From positions 3,273,866 through 3,337,865 of the forward strand of contig JALPQD010000223.1 of NCBI GenBank assembly GCA_023101885.1: a DNA stretch of 64,000 bases, in the 5' to 3' direction. The position numbers were made by a program, and so were the translations under genes. This stretch comes from Typhlomys cinereus (Eukaryota > Chordata > Mammalia > Rodentia > Platacanthomyidae). The notes under the pieces were generated by a model. It was not told the origin of the DNA and did not search any database. It saw nothing but the letters and a program-made list of their open reading frames with translations. Shown here piece after piece: positions 46,826 through 60,940 of the stretch; position 1 is the stretch's first letter, and each line of letters opens with the position of its first letter.

Positions 46826-47072
46826 CTATGTAGCAGTTTGCCTGCATGGCTGCTGATAAAGTCACCATCAAACAACTTAAGGAAAAGGGGTTTGTTCTCT
46901 TATGATAGTCTGGTTACAGTTCTTAGTCCAGCTTGGCAGAAGAGCTCGCTGCAATACCAAGGGCCTAGGGAGCTGGACACACTACCCTCACGTGACAGCT
47001 GAAAGAGGAACAATACTCACTCATCAGACCAGCATGTCTGGCCAAATATACAGAGGGATACCCACTTTCTCA
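46826..47072 (-). repeat. ~400-bp interspersed repeat, copy 6 (partial)
   Basis: Antisense of the copy at 16938: GCCTGCATGGCTGCTGATAA, CATCAAACAACTTAAGG, TTCTCTTATGATAGTCTGGT, TCTGGCCAAATATACAGAGG. Confidence 0.65.
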
Positions 47073-47139
47073 AACAGTTACTTAATTTCTTTCATCCGTT
47101 CTTCAAGGGAGACACTCTTCTATTTCCATTTCTAAGCAG

Positions 47140-49320
47140 GTAGTATTATAGGGAGACTTCTAATGTCATAACCAATCTTAGTGGGGTGACAATACTGTCA
47201 AAACAGGATTAGGTCTCTTTCATGGAGTAAGCCAATACACTGGCCACTCTGAAGTAAGTGCTATGTGGAACACAGCTGCAATGAAGAAGACTCATGAGAG
47301 GAATGTGTAGCATGAGCACAGACATGTCTTAACAGGTTTTAAACTGGCAATCCTGGAGCCAGGAACTGACTAAGGGCACAGCCTGCCTGGCCTGTTCCTC
47401 ATATAACAGTTGTCTGTTTACGTTGGATCTTTTTGCAGCTGACATTGTATGCTATAGAAAATTACATCTTTATTCTTCATGACATTGGGTGAGGCAGGGC
47501 TACTATTGGTTTGCCTATGTAATAACCTCAAGTGGATGAACCTGGGCTGCTGTGTCTCCATCTGAGAGCAGTCCACCTGATCCCAGCTTTTCTGTATGTG
47601 TCTTCTGTTTCTTTCTTGAGTTTCCCCAAGACACCACCACCACATGGGTCATGGCAGTGCAGAAGCTCACTTTTTGGTACAGAACAACTAGTGGCATGCC
47701 CGTGTGAGGGCACAGTGTCAGGAAGCACTTCAATCCCCAAGGCTGGACTCCTTCTCCAGCTGTCACCATAACTCTCAGAGGTTAAAAGTCATGAATTTCT
47801 GACTTTTACCCAGGGAAACATACCCTTAGGTTTCAACTTATGGCCCACATTTTGGGTCCTTTGAAGGCACAAAACTGGAGGAGAAATGATCAGATTAGTG
47901 CTGATTGGCCACTTGCCCTGACTGCCTGGGACCTGCTTCAGAGTCTCTATGTGCTTTGATTCATTCCTGAAGAACTTTTAGAATGGAGGTACCATTGTCC
48001 ACAATTTATAGATGAGTTAATGGAGGCTGCCAAAAGTTTGAGAATTTGACCAAGTTTACAGGCCAAAGCGTCTGATACCCCCACATTGCTGTGGGTGGAT
48101 GCATAAGCATAAATGACCTCTGTGGTTTGTACCAGGCTTGTTGTTCTCATGGCTAACACATTCGTGTTCTTATTTCTTCATCAGGACAGACGCTTGAAGG
48201 GTTGCTATTTAGCAACAGTTTATCAGTTGCATTTCCTTAGGAAGTAACTACAGTAGGTTAGAGAAAACATGGGGAGGGAGACAGAAGGTGCACAAAGGAT
48301 CCAGGGCCCTCACTTCTCCCGCAGAGACAGTTGAGGTCATACAAAGCACTGTTGCTAATCTTGGGCCTTATTCGCCCTGGAAGGTGCCAGTTTCAAGGAG
48401 AAAAGTCATCAGAGACCATTGTTCTCAGTAAAATGTGTAAGACGTGGCAGAAGAAAGGAAAGAAAGGTCTGAGGAAAACCAGTACTGTTTGCCTTTGATT
48501 CTTCCTGGTGTTGCTGCAGCCATCCTCCAGCACCACCAGAACCCAGCTCCTAGGCTTTCCAACGTGGATGGATGACCCGTGGAGTTTCAGGCCCATAACC
48601 CCAGATTGAAGCTGTCGAGGCATCTATCCTCATTAATGAGCAGCTGCTAGGCTCTCAGCCTTTGCAGGATGTGGACAGTCACTAGAAGACCGCCATCATG
48701 AACCGTGTATGACATTCCGACAAGTCCTCTTTTGGAATGAATCCTGTCGATTGTGTTTCCCGAGTGAACCCTAAGTAATAAGCTCCCACCTGTCAGTGCT
48801 GCTACACTGCAGTTCCATCTTCACAGGCGATTCAAAGGGGAATCCAAGTCATGGCAAATGCCAAAGCTGAGCCAGCATGTTTCCATGCAGAAATTCAAAG
48901 CCAGATGTGTCTGCTCCAAAGGTTGCCTTCCCACAGTGAAGCTGGCAGGTCAGTCACACAATAGCTTGAAATTCACAACTGGCTGGCAGGCAAGCACAGA
49001 ATTCTCAAGTAGGTACCGTTTGTTCCATCCTACTTTCTATCTCCATGTTGTGGGATGTTGGTGTGGAGAGACAGCTCTCTAAGGCTTTCCACCAGGAAGG
49101 AGAGCTTGTTATGTGTGCAAGGAGCCCAGCTGATTCACATGCAAAACTGAGCCCGGGCACAGGGCACTGTCTTATGTACCCTTCCTTAGTTTCCCTTTAT
49201 ATACTATTTTCTTTGGCTTCTTTATTTGGTTCCACATGTTCTGACTGGAAGTTCCATGGCACAGTGTTGTGACAGGACACATACTGCCTTTCCTTTATTC
49301 TCCACATCGAGGACTTGAAA
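47140..49320. other. Intergenic, unassigned
   Basis: About 2.2 kb; no recognised gene or repeat, though it may hold eroded LTR or L1 remains. Confidence 0.35.
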
Positions 49321-49654
49321 CACCATTTTATTTATTTATTTACCTATCTATTTATTTCTTCCACTCATACAAAGTTGGTAAGTACCCCATTCCCCTCCCC
49401 CCCTCCACTCTTCCTTGCATCCCCTTGCTCCCTCCCCCCTTTTCTCTTTTCTTTCCCCCTTCCCTCCCTTTCCCCCCCCCCCCCATTCCTGGAGCATCCT
49501 TTAGTGTGCATGTCAAACTTCCCTCTGGGTCCTCCTCTCTGATGAGGTGTAAGGACTCAGAACATTGCCTAGAGCTCTTTTTTGTGTTCCCCTTTAGTAT
49601 AGGAACACTATTGTGGCTGTTAATCCCTTGCCTCTAAGAATCTTAGTGCCTGTG

Positions 49655-49868
49655 GGGGCTGGAGAGGTGGCTCAGGGATTAAGCCTCTGCCTTGTAGGCA
49701 GAAGGTCCTGAGTTTGGATCCTAGACCCCAAGTATAGACGCTGGGTGGAAGCAGGGATGGATGGCCTGTGTTTCTGGTCCTGGTAGGGTGGAGCCTGTGA
49801 ATCCCAAGGCAGAGTAAACAAGAAGGAGGTGGAGGCGGCCCATGGTGGTTCCCGAATTCGCCCTTGGT

Positions 49869-49915
<47 letters not shown>

Positions 49916-49950
49916 CATGCACACATGCACAATTGAATAAAAAAAATTAA
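49655..49950 (+). mobile_element. B2-superfamily SINE in L1 3' UTR
   Basis: GGGGCTGGAGAGGTGGCTCA head, (CA)n 49873-49913, AATTGAATAAAAAAAAT-type tail; 19-bp target duplication AAGAATC(T/C)TAGTGCCTGTG on both sides. Confidence 0.94.
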
Positions 49951-51943
49951 AAGAATCCTAGTGCCTGTGATACATGCTAGACTTTGGGGTTCAATGATAT
50001 GTTGGTAATTGCGCAGGTCATGCAAAGTCCTATTATGATTACTTCGGCCCTAACTTGTATGGAGTATCTTGCATGTCGTTGCTCCTCCCCATCTTTAGGC
50101 TCTTACAATCTCCCCGCCCCCTCTTGCACTCCCTCTTGTCTTATTATAAGAGTAGAGTCAAAGGTAGATGGAATAAGAGTAGGAGACCTCTGTGTGTGTG
50201 TGGGGGGGGTCAGTCTCCCATTTGCAGGATGGTTACCTTCTATCTACCAGACTCTGTGCTCTCCTTTCTGGTGAGATCATACCCCATCAGACGCAAGTGA
50301 TTAGTAAGGAGAATCTGGGAGCCCACCAGATGTCTCATTACTTACTTGCAGTCCTTGATGGTGGCCTATTTTCTCTGCTGTAGCATGATCCCCTCTCTCC
50401 TTGTTTATGGCGGGGCCCTCCTTCCTCTTCCCTCTCTGCTTATAATCTTTGCAATTTACTGTAGGTATTACAGAGATTTATATTTGAGTATGTCACTAAG
50501 TGGGTTTGGTACTAGGAAGCACCTATTAGGGAGTACATACGGCACTTAATTTTCTGTGTCTGGGATACTTCACTCAATATAATTTTTTCTAATTCCATCC
50601 ATTTCCTGGCAAATTTAATTAATTCATCATTTTTATGGCTGAGTAGTATTCCATTGTATAAATGTACCACATTTTCCTTATCCACTCGTCAACTGTTGGG
50701 CATTTGGGTTGATTCCATGACTTTGTTGTAAACAGTGCTGGTATGAATATGGTCGTGCTTGTGCTATCAAGGTGAATTTTTGCTGTATGGGGGATTATTC
50801 CCAAAAGTGGAATAGCAGGGTTATATGGCATTTCAATCTTTAACTTTTTTAAGAATCGCCAGATGGCTCGCCAGAGTGGTTGTATAAGCCTGCATTCCCA
50901 TCACCAATATAGGAGAGTTCCTTTCTCACCATATCCTCTGCAGCATTTAGTGTTGTTTTTATTGTGGATTTTTGCCATCCTGACCGGGGTGAGATGATAT
51001 CTCAGGAGTTTTCGATTTGCATTTCCCTGACGGCTAAGGATGTGGAGCATTTTTCTAAAGATATTTTGTTAGACCTTTCCATTTCTTTCCTGGTAAAGTT
51101 TCTTTTAAGTTCCAAGGCCTGTCTTTTATAGGGCCATTTATTTCCTTGGTGTTTAGTTTGTAAGTTCTTTGTGCACTCTGGATAATAGAGCTCTATCAGA
51201 TATGTGGTTAGTGAAGATTTTTCTCCCATTCTGTGGGTTGCCTTTGTACTAGGGTTACAATCTCTTATTTTAATAAGATCCCATCTGTGGAGTGTTGGTT
51301 GTAGGGACTGTGCTATTGGATTTTCGTTCAGGAACTGTTGGCCTAGTCCAATCAACTCGAGGGAGTTCCCTAACCTTTCAACTAAGGTTTTTATAGTCTC
51401 TGGCCTTATATCGAGGTCCTTGATCCATTTGGAATTAAGTCTTGTACATGGTGACAAATACGGGTCCAGTTTTAGTCTTCTGCATGTGGACATCCAGTTT
51501 TGGCATTTGTTGAAGATGCTGTTCTTTTTCCATTAGATGTTTTGGGCCCCTTTGTCAAAGATCAAATGGCTGTAATTGTGTGAGCTTATATCTGGGTCTT
51601 CATCCCTTATCCATTGATCTGTGTGTCTATTTTGGAGCCAGTACCAGGCTGTTTTTATAACTATGGATTCATAGTATAGATTAAGGTTTGGTGTGATGAC
51701 ACCTCCAGCGGTGTTTTTGTTACTCAGGATTGTTTTTGCTATCCTGAGTCTTTTGTGCCTCCATATGAATTTTGAGATTGTTTAGTCAACTTCCTTAAAG
51801 AATTGCTTTGGGATTTTGATTGGTATAGCATTGAATCTGTATATTGCCTTTGGTAGTATGTTCATTTTTATGATATTGATTCTGCCAATCCAGGAACAAG
51901 GGAGGTCTTTCCACCTTCTGGTGTTCTGTAATTTCTTTCTTTT

Positions 51944-51964
51944 TTATTATTTATTATTTATTCA

Positions 51965-52016
<52 letters not shown>

Positions 52017-52227
52017 GAACCATGGGCAAATTCGGGAACCCCCATGGACCGCCTCCACCTCCTCCTTGTTTTTAATTTGCCCTGGGATTCACAGGCTTCA
52101 CCCTACCAGGACAAGAAATGCAGGCCGCCCCCGCTTCTGCCCGGCGTCTATACGTGGGGTCTAGGATCTGAACTCAGGATTTCTGCCTGCAAGGCAGAGG
52201 CCTAACCCCTGAGCCACCTCTCCAGCC
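51944..52227 (-). mobile_element. B2-superfamily SINE in L1 ORF2
   Basis: Antisense copy, (TG)n 51967-52008, head end GAGCCACCTCTCCAGCCT; perfect 17-bp target duplication CTGTAATTTCTTTCTTT (51927-51943 and 52228-52244). Confidence 0.94.
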
Positions 52228-55200
52228 TCTGTAATTTCTTTCTTTAGGGTTTTAAAGTTTTCATTGTAAAAGTTTCTTACTTCTTTGGTTAGATTTATAC
52301 CAAGGTATTTCATATAGTAAGTGGGATTCATATAGTAAGTGGGATTGTTTCTCTCAGGGTTTTTTCGCTTCTTTCATTCTGGGCATATAGGAAGGCCACT
52401 GATTTTTGTACATTTATTTTGTATCCTGCCACCTTGCTGAACTTCTGTATTAGTTCCAGAGGTTTCCTGGTGGAGTTTTTGGGATCACTCAGGTATAAGA
52501 TCATGTCACTTGCAAATAGAGATAACTTGACTTCTTCCTTGCCGATCTGAATCCCTTTTATCTCCCTTTCTTGTCTTACGGCTTCAGCTAAGACTTCAAG
52601 TACAATATTGAATAGAACTGATGAGCATGGACAACCTTATCTAGTTTCTGATCGAAGTGGGAATGCTTCAAGTTTTTCCCCATTGAGTATAATCCTTGCT
52701 GTTGGCTTGTCGTATACAGCTTTTATTATATCGAAAAAGGTTCTTTCCATTCCAACTGTCTCTAGAGTTTTGATCATAAAAGGCTGTTGGATCTTGTCAA
52801 AAGCTTTTTCTGCATCTATTGAAAGTATCATGTAGTTTTGATTTTTGGACTGGTTTATATGGTGAATTACGTGTATTGATTTGCATATGTTGAACCAACC
52901 TTGTGTGCCCAGGATAAAGCCTACTTGATTCCCGTGAATGATCTCTTTGATAGGTTTTTGAATCCAATTTGCTAAGACTTTGTTGAGAATCTTTGCATCT
53001 GTGTTCATCAGAGAGATTGGCCTATAGTTTTCTTTTATAAGTGTATCTTTATTAGGTTTTGGGATTAAGACGATATTAGCTTCATAGAAAGAATTTGGTA
53101 GTGTTCCTTCCTTTGCTATTTGATGGAACAGTTTAAGGAGTATTGGTGTTATTAGCTCCTTAAATATCTGGCAGAACTCTGTGCTGAATCCATCTGGTCC
53201 AGGACATTTTTTGGTGAGAAGATTCAAGATTACTTTTTTGATTTCCTCATATGTTATAGGACTTCTTAAATAGTTCAAAATTTCCTGATTCAATTTCAGT
53301 AAGTTGTGTTTACTTAGGAATTAATCCATTTCTTTTGTTGCGTCAAATTCCACAGAGTATAAGTTTTTGAAATATTACATTATAATACTCTGGATTTCTT
53401 GGGTATCAGTAGTGATAACCATTTTCATTTCTAATTTTGTTAATTTGTGTTTTCTCTCTCTTGCTTTCGGTTAATTTAGCTAGGGGTGTATCAATCTTAT
53501 TGATTTTTTCAAAGAACCAGTTTTTTGACCAGTTGATTGTCTGTATCGTTTTCCTAATCTCAATTTCAGATATTTCTCCTCTTATTTCACTAATCTCCTC
53601 TCTTCTACCGCTTTTGGGATCGGGTTGCTCGTGTCTCTAAAGCTTTAAGCTGCATTGTTAAGTTATTTATTTGTGATGCGTCCAGTTTTTTTATGTAGGC
53701 ATTAAGAGCTACAAACTTACCTCTTAGGACAGCTTTCATTGTGTCCCAAAGTTTTGATAAGTTCTATTTTCATTATCATTCGTTTTCAGGAAATCTTGAA
53801 TTTTCTTTGTAATTTCTTCCTGAATACAGGAGTTAGTGTATTTTCTGTTGTTTGTTGAGTTGTGGATGTCAAGCTTTAGACCATGGTGGTCTGATAGGGT
53901 ACAGGTTAGAATTTCAACTTTCCTGTATATGTGGAGATTAATTTTGTGGTTCAATATGTGATCTATTTTGTAGAAAGTTCCCTGTGCTGCTGAGAAAAAT
54001 GTGTATTTGGTGCGTGGATGAAAATTTCGATAGAGATCTGTAAGGTCCATTTCAGTAAAGGTTTGATTAAGTTCCAAAGTGTCTCTGTTAAATTTTTGAC
54101 CTGTTGATCTCTCCCATGTTGAGAGGGTGGTGTTGAAATCCCCAAGAATTATCGTTTGGGGGTTGATTTCTCACTTTAGATGCTCTAGGGTTCGCTTAAT
54201 AAATGTGGAAGGGCCTGTATTAGGTGCATATATTTTCAGTATTGTGAAATCTTCCTGATGAATTGTACCTGTGACTAAAATCCATATGTGTCTCTTATGA
54301 TTTATTTTGGTTTGAAGTCCACTTTGTCTGATAGCATAATGGCTACCCTTGCTTGTTTCCTGGTTCCATTATCTTGCTGAATTTTTGACCAGCCTTTTAT
54401 TTTTAGGACGTGCCTATCTTTTGTGGTAAGATAAGTTTCCTGAAGGCAGAATATTGATGGGTTGTGATTTTTAATCCAGGTTTGTAATCTGTGTCTCTTG
54501 ATTGGTGAGTTAATTCCATTGATACTTAATGTTATAATGAAGAAATTATTTTTAATTCTGGACATTTTTTATGTTTAGTGGCGTTTGTAAGTGTATTATT
54601 TGGCTTTTAGGTTTTGGTGGTATTATACTTCTCTTCTGCCCTCCTGGATACACTTGTTTTTTTCTTCAGTCTTGCATATCATTTCTAGCATTTTTTGAAA
54701 GCCTCGTTTGGTAGACATGTAAGCCTTCAAGTTGTATTTGTACTGGAAAACTTTTCTTTCTCCCTCGATCATGATGGATAGTTTTGCCAGGGATATCCGC
54801 TTGAGTTGACATTTTTGCTCATTCAGTACTTCAAGTACGTCTCTACAAGCTCTTCTTGCTTTTACTGTTTCCATTAAGAAGTCATTTGTTATTTTAATAG
54901 GTTTACCTTTAAAAGTGACTTGTGTTTTTTCCCTTGAAGCTCTCAGCACCATTTCTTTGTCTTGAATGTTGAGTTTTTTGACTATTATTTACCATGGAGA
55001 GTTTCTGTTATGGTCATATCTATTTGGGGTGTGGTTTGGATGCACCCCTCTTTCTTTAGATGCGGGAAGTTTTCATTTATGATAGTTTGAAAAATTTCCT
55101 CAGGTGTGGTATTTTGGGATTCCTGTTCTGGTATTCCATGAACGCGCATGTTAGGCTTCTTCAGGGTGTCCCATGACTCTTGAATATTCCTCTTAAGTAT

Positions 55201-56140
55201 CTTTTTGGCTTTAACAATCTCTTCTATTGAGCTGGTTAATTTTGCCACTTTGTCTTCAAGATCTGAAATTCTATTTTCCGCCTTGATAGTTCTATTGGTA
55301 AGACTCTCTGTTGAGTTCTGGGTTGAGGATAACGTCTTTTAGCTCAATTTTAAACTCTGCCTGAGATTCTTTTAACTGGTCTATACATATTTTTATTTCT
55401 TGAACTGTTTTTCTCAACTCCTCCTTGTGTCTGTTGTGTTCCTGTTCAAAGTGATTGATACGGATATTTAACTCCTCCCAGATTTCCTCTATCATAGTAT
55501 TGATCATGGTAATGATCATGCTTTGAAAGTTGTTATCTTGGTCCTGACTTTCTTGGCTATTTTCTGTGAATTTGTTCTGGTTCGAATCTGTCACTATGGG
55601 GTTAATTCCTTCAGTGGGAGATTTGTTTTCTTGGGTTTTGTTTCTCATGGATCTACCTTTTGACTTGGGCATTGTTGTTTTGTGTATTGAGTCTTTACAG
55701 TTTCTATGTGTTTTTGACCGAACTGATTTAGTTGGTATAACTGCTCTCTGGCAGTTATTACTAGTGGTTGCCTTGGAGTTGGGTGTGTTTGTTTGTTGTT
55801 ATTGTTATTTCCAAGAAGGGGCTATTAGACTGTTAGTCCAATAGTGAATTAAATCAGTTTTAGTAGACAGAGAGCATCTTACCTGGTCTGCAAGCGAACT
55901 AAAGTGGGTTCACAGCAGGTGGAAGGAGAGGAGGGGCTAAGATGTTAGGCAGATTTCACCTGGGATCTGGGGCGTGGTCAGTAGTCCACCCAAGCCCTGG
56001 CCAATTTTGGTGCTCTTCAGGCTGGATGGTGGGAGGGGCTGGGAGGAGCTGGTGACCTGGGTTCTGGTGGGGAGTACCTGGTAAGCAGGGTGCCTTACCT
56101 GAACCATGCAAGTAAGCATGCGTTCAGGGCCAATGGCTCA

Positions 56141-59100
56141 ATCTTTAACTTTTAAAAAATTAGTGGTTGTGTAAGCCTGCATTCCCACCAACAATGTAGG
56201 AGAGTTCTCTTCTTGCCACATCCTCTCCATCATTTGGTATTGTTTCTATTGTAGATTTTTGCCATTCTGACCAGGATGAAATGATATCTCAGGAAAATTT
56301 TGATTTGCATTTCCCTGATGGCTAAGGATGTGGAGCATTTTTTAAGATACTTGTTAGATATTTCAATTTCATCCCTGGAAAAGTTTCTTTTCAGTTCCCA
56401 AGCCCATTTTTTTAATTGGACCATTTATCTCCTTGGTATTTAATTCTAAGTTCTTTGTCCACTCTGGATAATAGTGCTTATCAGATATATGGGAGGTAGA
56501 CATGTAAGCTGTGGGTTGCCTTTTTGCTCGGTTTACAGTCTCTTTATCTGAAGAGAAGCTCTTTAATTTCATAAGATCCCATCTGTTGAGTGTTTGTTGT
56601 AGTGACTGTGCTATTGGGTTTCTGTTTAGGAACTGTTGGCCTAGTCCAGTCAGCTCAAGGGAGTTCTCTACCCTTTCAACTAGGGTTTTTATGGTCTGTG
56701 GCCTAATATTCAGGTCCTTGATCCATTTGGAATTAATTTTTCTGCATGGTGACAAGTCCAATTTTAATCTTCTGCATGTGGACATCCAGTTTTGCTGGCA
56801 CCGTTTGTTGAAGATGCTGTTCTTTTTCCATTGGATTTTTGGGCCCCTTTGGCAAAGATCAAATGACTGTAATTGTGTGAACTTATATCTGGGTCTTCAA
56901 CCCGTACCCATTGATCTACGTGTCTATTTTGGAGCGAGTATTAGGCTATTTTTATTACTATGGATTTGTAGTATAGATTAAGGTTTGGTATGTTGATACC
57001 TCCAGCACTGTTTTTGTTACTCAGGATTGTTTTTGCTATCCTGGGCCTTTTGTGCTTCCATATGAATTATGAGATTGTATGGTCAATTTCTTTAAAAAAT
57101 TGCTTGGGGACTGTGATTAGTAAAGCATTATATTTGTATACTCCTTTTGATAGGATGGTCATTTTTATGATGTTGATTGTGCCGATCCAGGGGCACAGGA
57201 GGTCTTTCCATCTTCTGGTGTCTTCTGTAATTTCTTTCTTTAGGGTTTTAAAATTTTCATTGTAAATGTCTCTCACTTCCTTAGTTAGGTTTATACCAAG
57301 GTATTTAATTTTTTTAGGGGTTATAGTAAATGGAATTGTTTCTCTTAAGTCTTCTTCACTTCTTTCATCCTTGGCGTATAAGACGGTCACTGATTTTTGC
57401 ACATTTATCTTGTAACATGCCACCCTGTTAAAACTCTATCAGTTTCAGGAGTTAGCTGATGGAGTTTTTAGAATCACTTAGGTATAAGAGCACATCATCT
57501 GCAAATAGAGATAACTTGACTTCTTCCTTGCCAATATGAATCCCTTTTATCGCCCTCTCTTGTCTTGTGGCTTCAGCTAAGACTTCAAGTATAATATTGA
57601 ATAGAAGTAGTGAGAGTGGACAGCTTTGTCTAGTTCCTGATTGAAGAGGGAATGCTTCAAGTTTTTCCCCATCGAATATAATCCTTGCTGTTGACTTGTA
57701 TAAACTTTTTATTGTGTTGATAAAAGTTCCTTCCATTACAACTGTCTCTAGAGTGTTGATTATAAAAGGATCTTAGATCTTGTCAAATGCTTTTTCTGCA
57801 TCTATCGAGAGTTTGGTCTTAGACTTTGGATGGGTTTATATGATGGATTACATTTATTTATTTGCATATGTTGAATCGACCTTGTGTGCCTGGAATAAAG
57901 CCTACTTGATCACAGTGAATGATCTTTTTTATATGTTCTTGAATCTACTTTGCTAAGATTTTGTTGAGAATCTTGGCATCTGTGTTCATCAAAGAGATTG
58001 GCCTGTTTTCTCTTTTAGGTGTATCTATTAGATTTTGGGATTAGTATGATATTAGTTTCATAGAAAGAATTTGGCAGTGTTCCTTCCTTCGCAATTTGAT
58101 GGAACAGTTTAAGGAGTATTGGTGTTGGTTGTTCCTTAAATGTCTGGTAGAATTCTGTGCTGAATTCATCTGGACTGGGATATTTTTTGATAGGAAGATT
58201 TGAGATCATTGAATTCCTTATATATTATAGGACAATTTAAATAATTCAAAACTTCCTGATTCAATTTAGGTTAGTTGTGCTTACTTAGGAATTCATCCAT
58301 TTCTTTGGTGTTATCAAATTTCTTGAAGTATAAGTTTTTGAAATATGACGTTATAATTCTCTGAATTTCTTGGGTATCAGTTGTGATAACTCCTGCCTGT
58401 TTCCTGGTTCCATTAGCTTGCAGAATTTTTGACCAGCCTTTTGCTTTTAAGATGTGTCTATCTTTTCTGGATGAATTTCCTGAAGGCAGCAGATGGATGG
58501 GTTGTGATTTCTAATCCAAGTTTGTCATTTGTGTCTTTTGATTGGGTGGGTTAATTCCATTGACATTCCGTACACTTTTTATGTTTAGTAGCTTTTGTAA
58601 GTGTATTATTTGGCTTTTATGTCTTTGTGGTATTATACTTCCCTTCTGTTCTCCTGGATATGCTTCTTCTTTTCTTCAAGCTTGAGTATCTTTTCTAGCA
58701 TTTTTTGAAGGCCTGGTTTGGTAGACATGTAGGCCTTCAAGTTGTCTTTGTGCTGAAAAATTTTTCTTTCCTCCTCAATCATGACTGACAGTTTTGCAGG
58801 GTATATCAGCCTGGGTTGACATTTTTGCTCATTCAATACTTGAAGTACGTCTCTCCAAGCTCTTCTTGCTTTTATGCTATTTTAATTGGTTTACTTTTAA
58901 ATTTTTTTATTATTATTTATTCAACTGTGTGCATATGCGTGTGTATGTGCGCGGGCGCGTGTGTCTGTGTGTGCATGTGTGTGTGTGTCTGTGTATGTGT
59001 AGAACCACGGACGAATTCGCGAACCACCATGGACGCCTCCACATCCTTCTTTTTTTTTTTTTAAATTACTTGAAGACACATTTTTAAAAATTTTTTTAAA

Positions 59101-60940
59101 TTATTATTTATTCAACTGTGTGCATATGCGTGTGTATGTGCGTATGTCTGTGTATGTGTAGAACCACGGATGAATTCGCGAACCACCATGGGCGCCTCCA
59201 CCTCCTTCTGCCCCCGGATTCACAGGCTCTGCCCTACCAGGACCAGAAGCGCAGGCCGCCCCCACTTCTGCCTGGCGTCTATATGTGGGATCTGGGATCT
59301 GAACTCAGGACCTTCCGCCTGCAAGGCGGAGGCTTAACCCCTGAGCCACCTCTCCAGCCCCTTACTTTTAAATGTAACTTGTTTTCTTTTCCCTTGAAGC
59401 TCTCAGCATCTTTTCTTTGTCTTGAATGTGGAGTGGAATGTTTTGACTATTATTTGCCGTGGTGAGTTTCTATTTTGGTCATATCTGTTTGGGGTGCAGA
59501 ATGACTCTTGTATTTCGATGGGCTTCTCTTTCTGGAGATGAAGAAATTTTTCCTTTATGATAATTTGAAAATTTTCCTCAGGTGTAGTATTTTGAGATTC
59601 TTGCTCTGGTATTCCATGAATGCTCATGTTAGGCTTCTTCAAGGTATCCCATAACTCTTGAATATTCCTCTCAAGTATATTTTTGGCTTTAACAACTTGT
59701 TCCATTGAGCTGGTTAGTTCTTCCACTTTGTCTTCAAGATCTGAAATTCTGTTTTCTCTTCATTAGTTCTGCTGATAAGACTCTTTGTTGAGTTCTGAGT
59801 TGAAGATAACTTGTCTTTTAGTTCAATTTTAAACTCTGCTTGAGACTGTTTTAACTGTTGTATGCCTATTTTTGTTTCTTGAACTGTTTTTCTCGTCTCC
59901 AAGTGCCTGTTGTGTTCAACATGGTTGATGCAGTTATTTAACTCCTCCTGGATTTCCTCTTTCATAGTATTGATCACAATAAAGATCAGGCTTTGAAAGT
60001 CATTATCTTGGATGTGGCTTTCTTGGCTTTTTTCTGTGAGTTTGTTCTGGTTGGAATCTATCATTATGGGGTTAATTCTTTTGGTGGGAAATTTGTTTTC
60101 TTGGGTTTTGTTTCTCATGGATTTTAGCTGTGACCTGCGCATTGTTGTTTTATCTCTCAAGACCTTCTTTCAGTTTCCGTGTGTTTTTGACTGAACTGAA
60201 TTAGTTGGTATTACTACTCTTGAGCAGTTATTACTAGTGTTTGCCTTGGAGTTTGTTATGATTGTCTGGTATTGTTATTTCTTAGGTGAGGCTATTAGAC
60301 TCTTAATACATCAATTAAGTCAGGTTTAGTAGACAGGGAGTGAAGATTAGTATGGTAGTGCACTTTTACAATTTAGTCCCTTGGTGATATGTGAGGGTGA
60401 ATGGTATAGTCCCTGCAGTTGTATACATTTTTGGGATGACTGTATGGAAAAGTTAGACTACAGTGACTAATAATTGAAAGGAATGGGATGGTAAAAAGGG
60501 TTTACTTATCTTTGAGCTGGTTGCAAAAAAATCTCTCCCATGTGATAGGATGATTTTAAAGGACTTCAGATGTATGGCTTTTGTTTGTCCCTTAGAGATT
60601 TGCCTGGGTTTTCTTTGGAATCTGTTGAATTCTGAACAGCAGTGGGTCCTTCCTGGGTCCCAGGTGGAAAGGGCAGAGCTTCTAGTTGTCATGCAGATCA
60701 CTTGGAACATGGGGCATGGCCTGCAGTCCTTCCCTAGCCCAGAGCAGACTGGCAGCTGCTCCAGCTGGCTCTGGTTTGCTGGTGGAAGAAGCTGGGACAA
60801 GCGGTGTCCTGAGACCTAGGGGGTATTCTAAGGGGTTTACCTGACCAGCAGTGGGTCCTCTCTGGACCACGCATCCTGGGGCAGAAAGGTTCTTTTACTG
60901 TTAATTTCTTAAATTTCACTAGTATGTTCAAAGTTGCAGA
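56141..60940 (-). mobile_element. Second L1, minus strand, 3'-less and internally deleted
   Basis: ORF2 begins (right to left) near 58580 but lacks most of the endonuclease: homology jumps at ~58395 from the equivalent of 54340 to that of 53415. The reverse transcriptase is at ~58210-57450, and homology stops at 56141, matching 50833 of the neighbouring L1, so the 3' end is missing. ORF1 is at ~60160-58630, 5' UTR to ~60940. Many stops. Confidence 0.85.
58898..59360 (-). mobile_element. Double SINE (full copy plus head-less copy) in L1 ORF1
   Basis: 59095-59360 is a near-complete antisense SINE. 58898-59040 repeats its tail, CA-type run and distal body only, separated by a T-run and CTTGAAGACACA. 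Both share the ATTATTTATTCAACTGTGTG end. Possible target duplication TTACTTTTAAA (58890 and 59362). Confidence 0.85.

Larger units (their letters stand above)
49327..56135 (-). mobile_element. Near-full-length L1, minus strand
   Basis: From right to left: 5' UTR (~56130-55690), ORF1 (start near 55672, C-terminal part 54952-54623), ORF2 from Met at 54565 (endonuclease with LQETYL near 54450, reverse transcriptase 53293-52637, Cys-rich end near 50900), and 3' UTR to 49327 with a polypyrimidine tract on the plus strand. Two SINEs (49655-49950 and 51944-52227) interrupt it. ORFs carry several stops and frameshifts, so it is not active as it stands. Confidence 0.9.
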
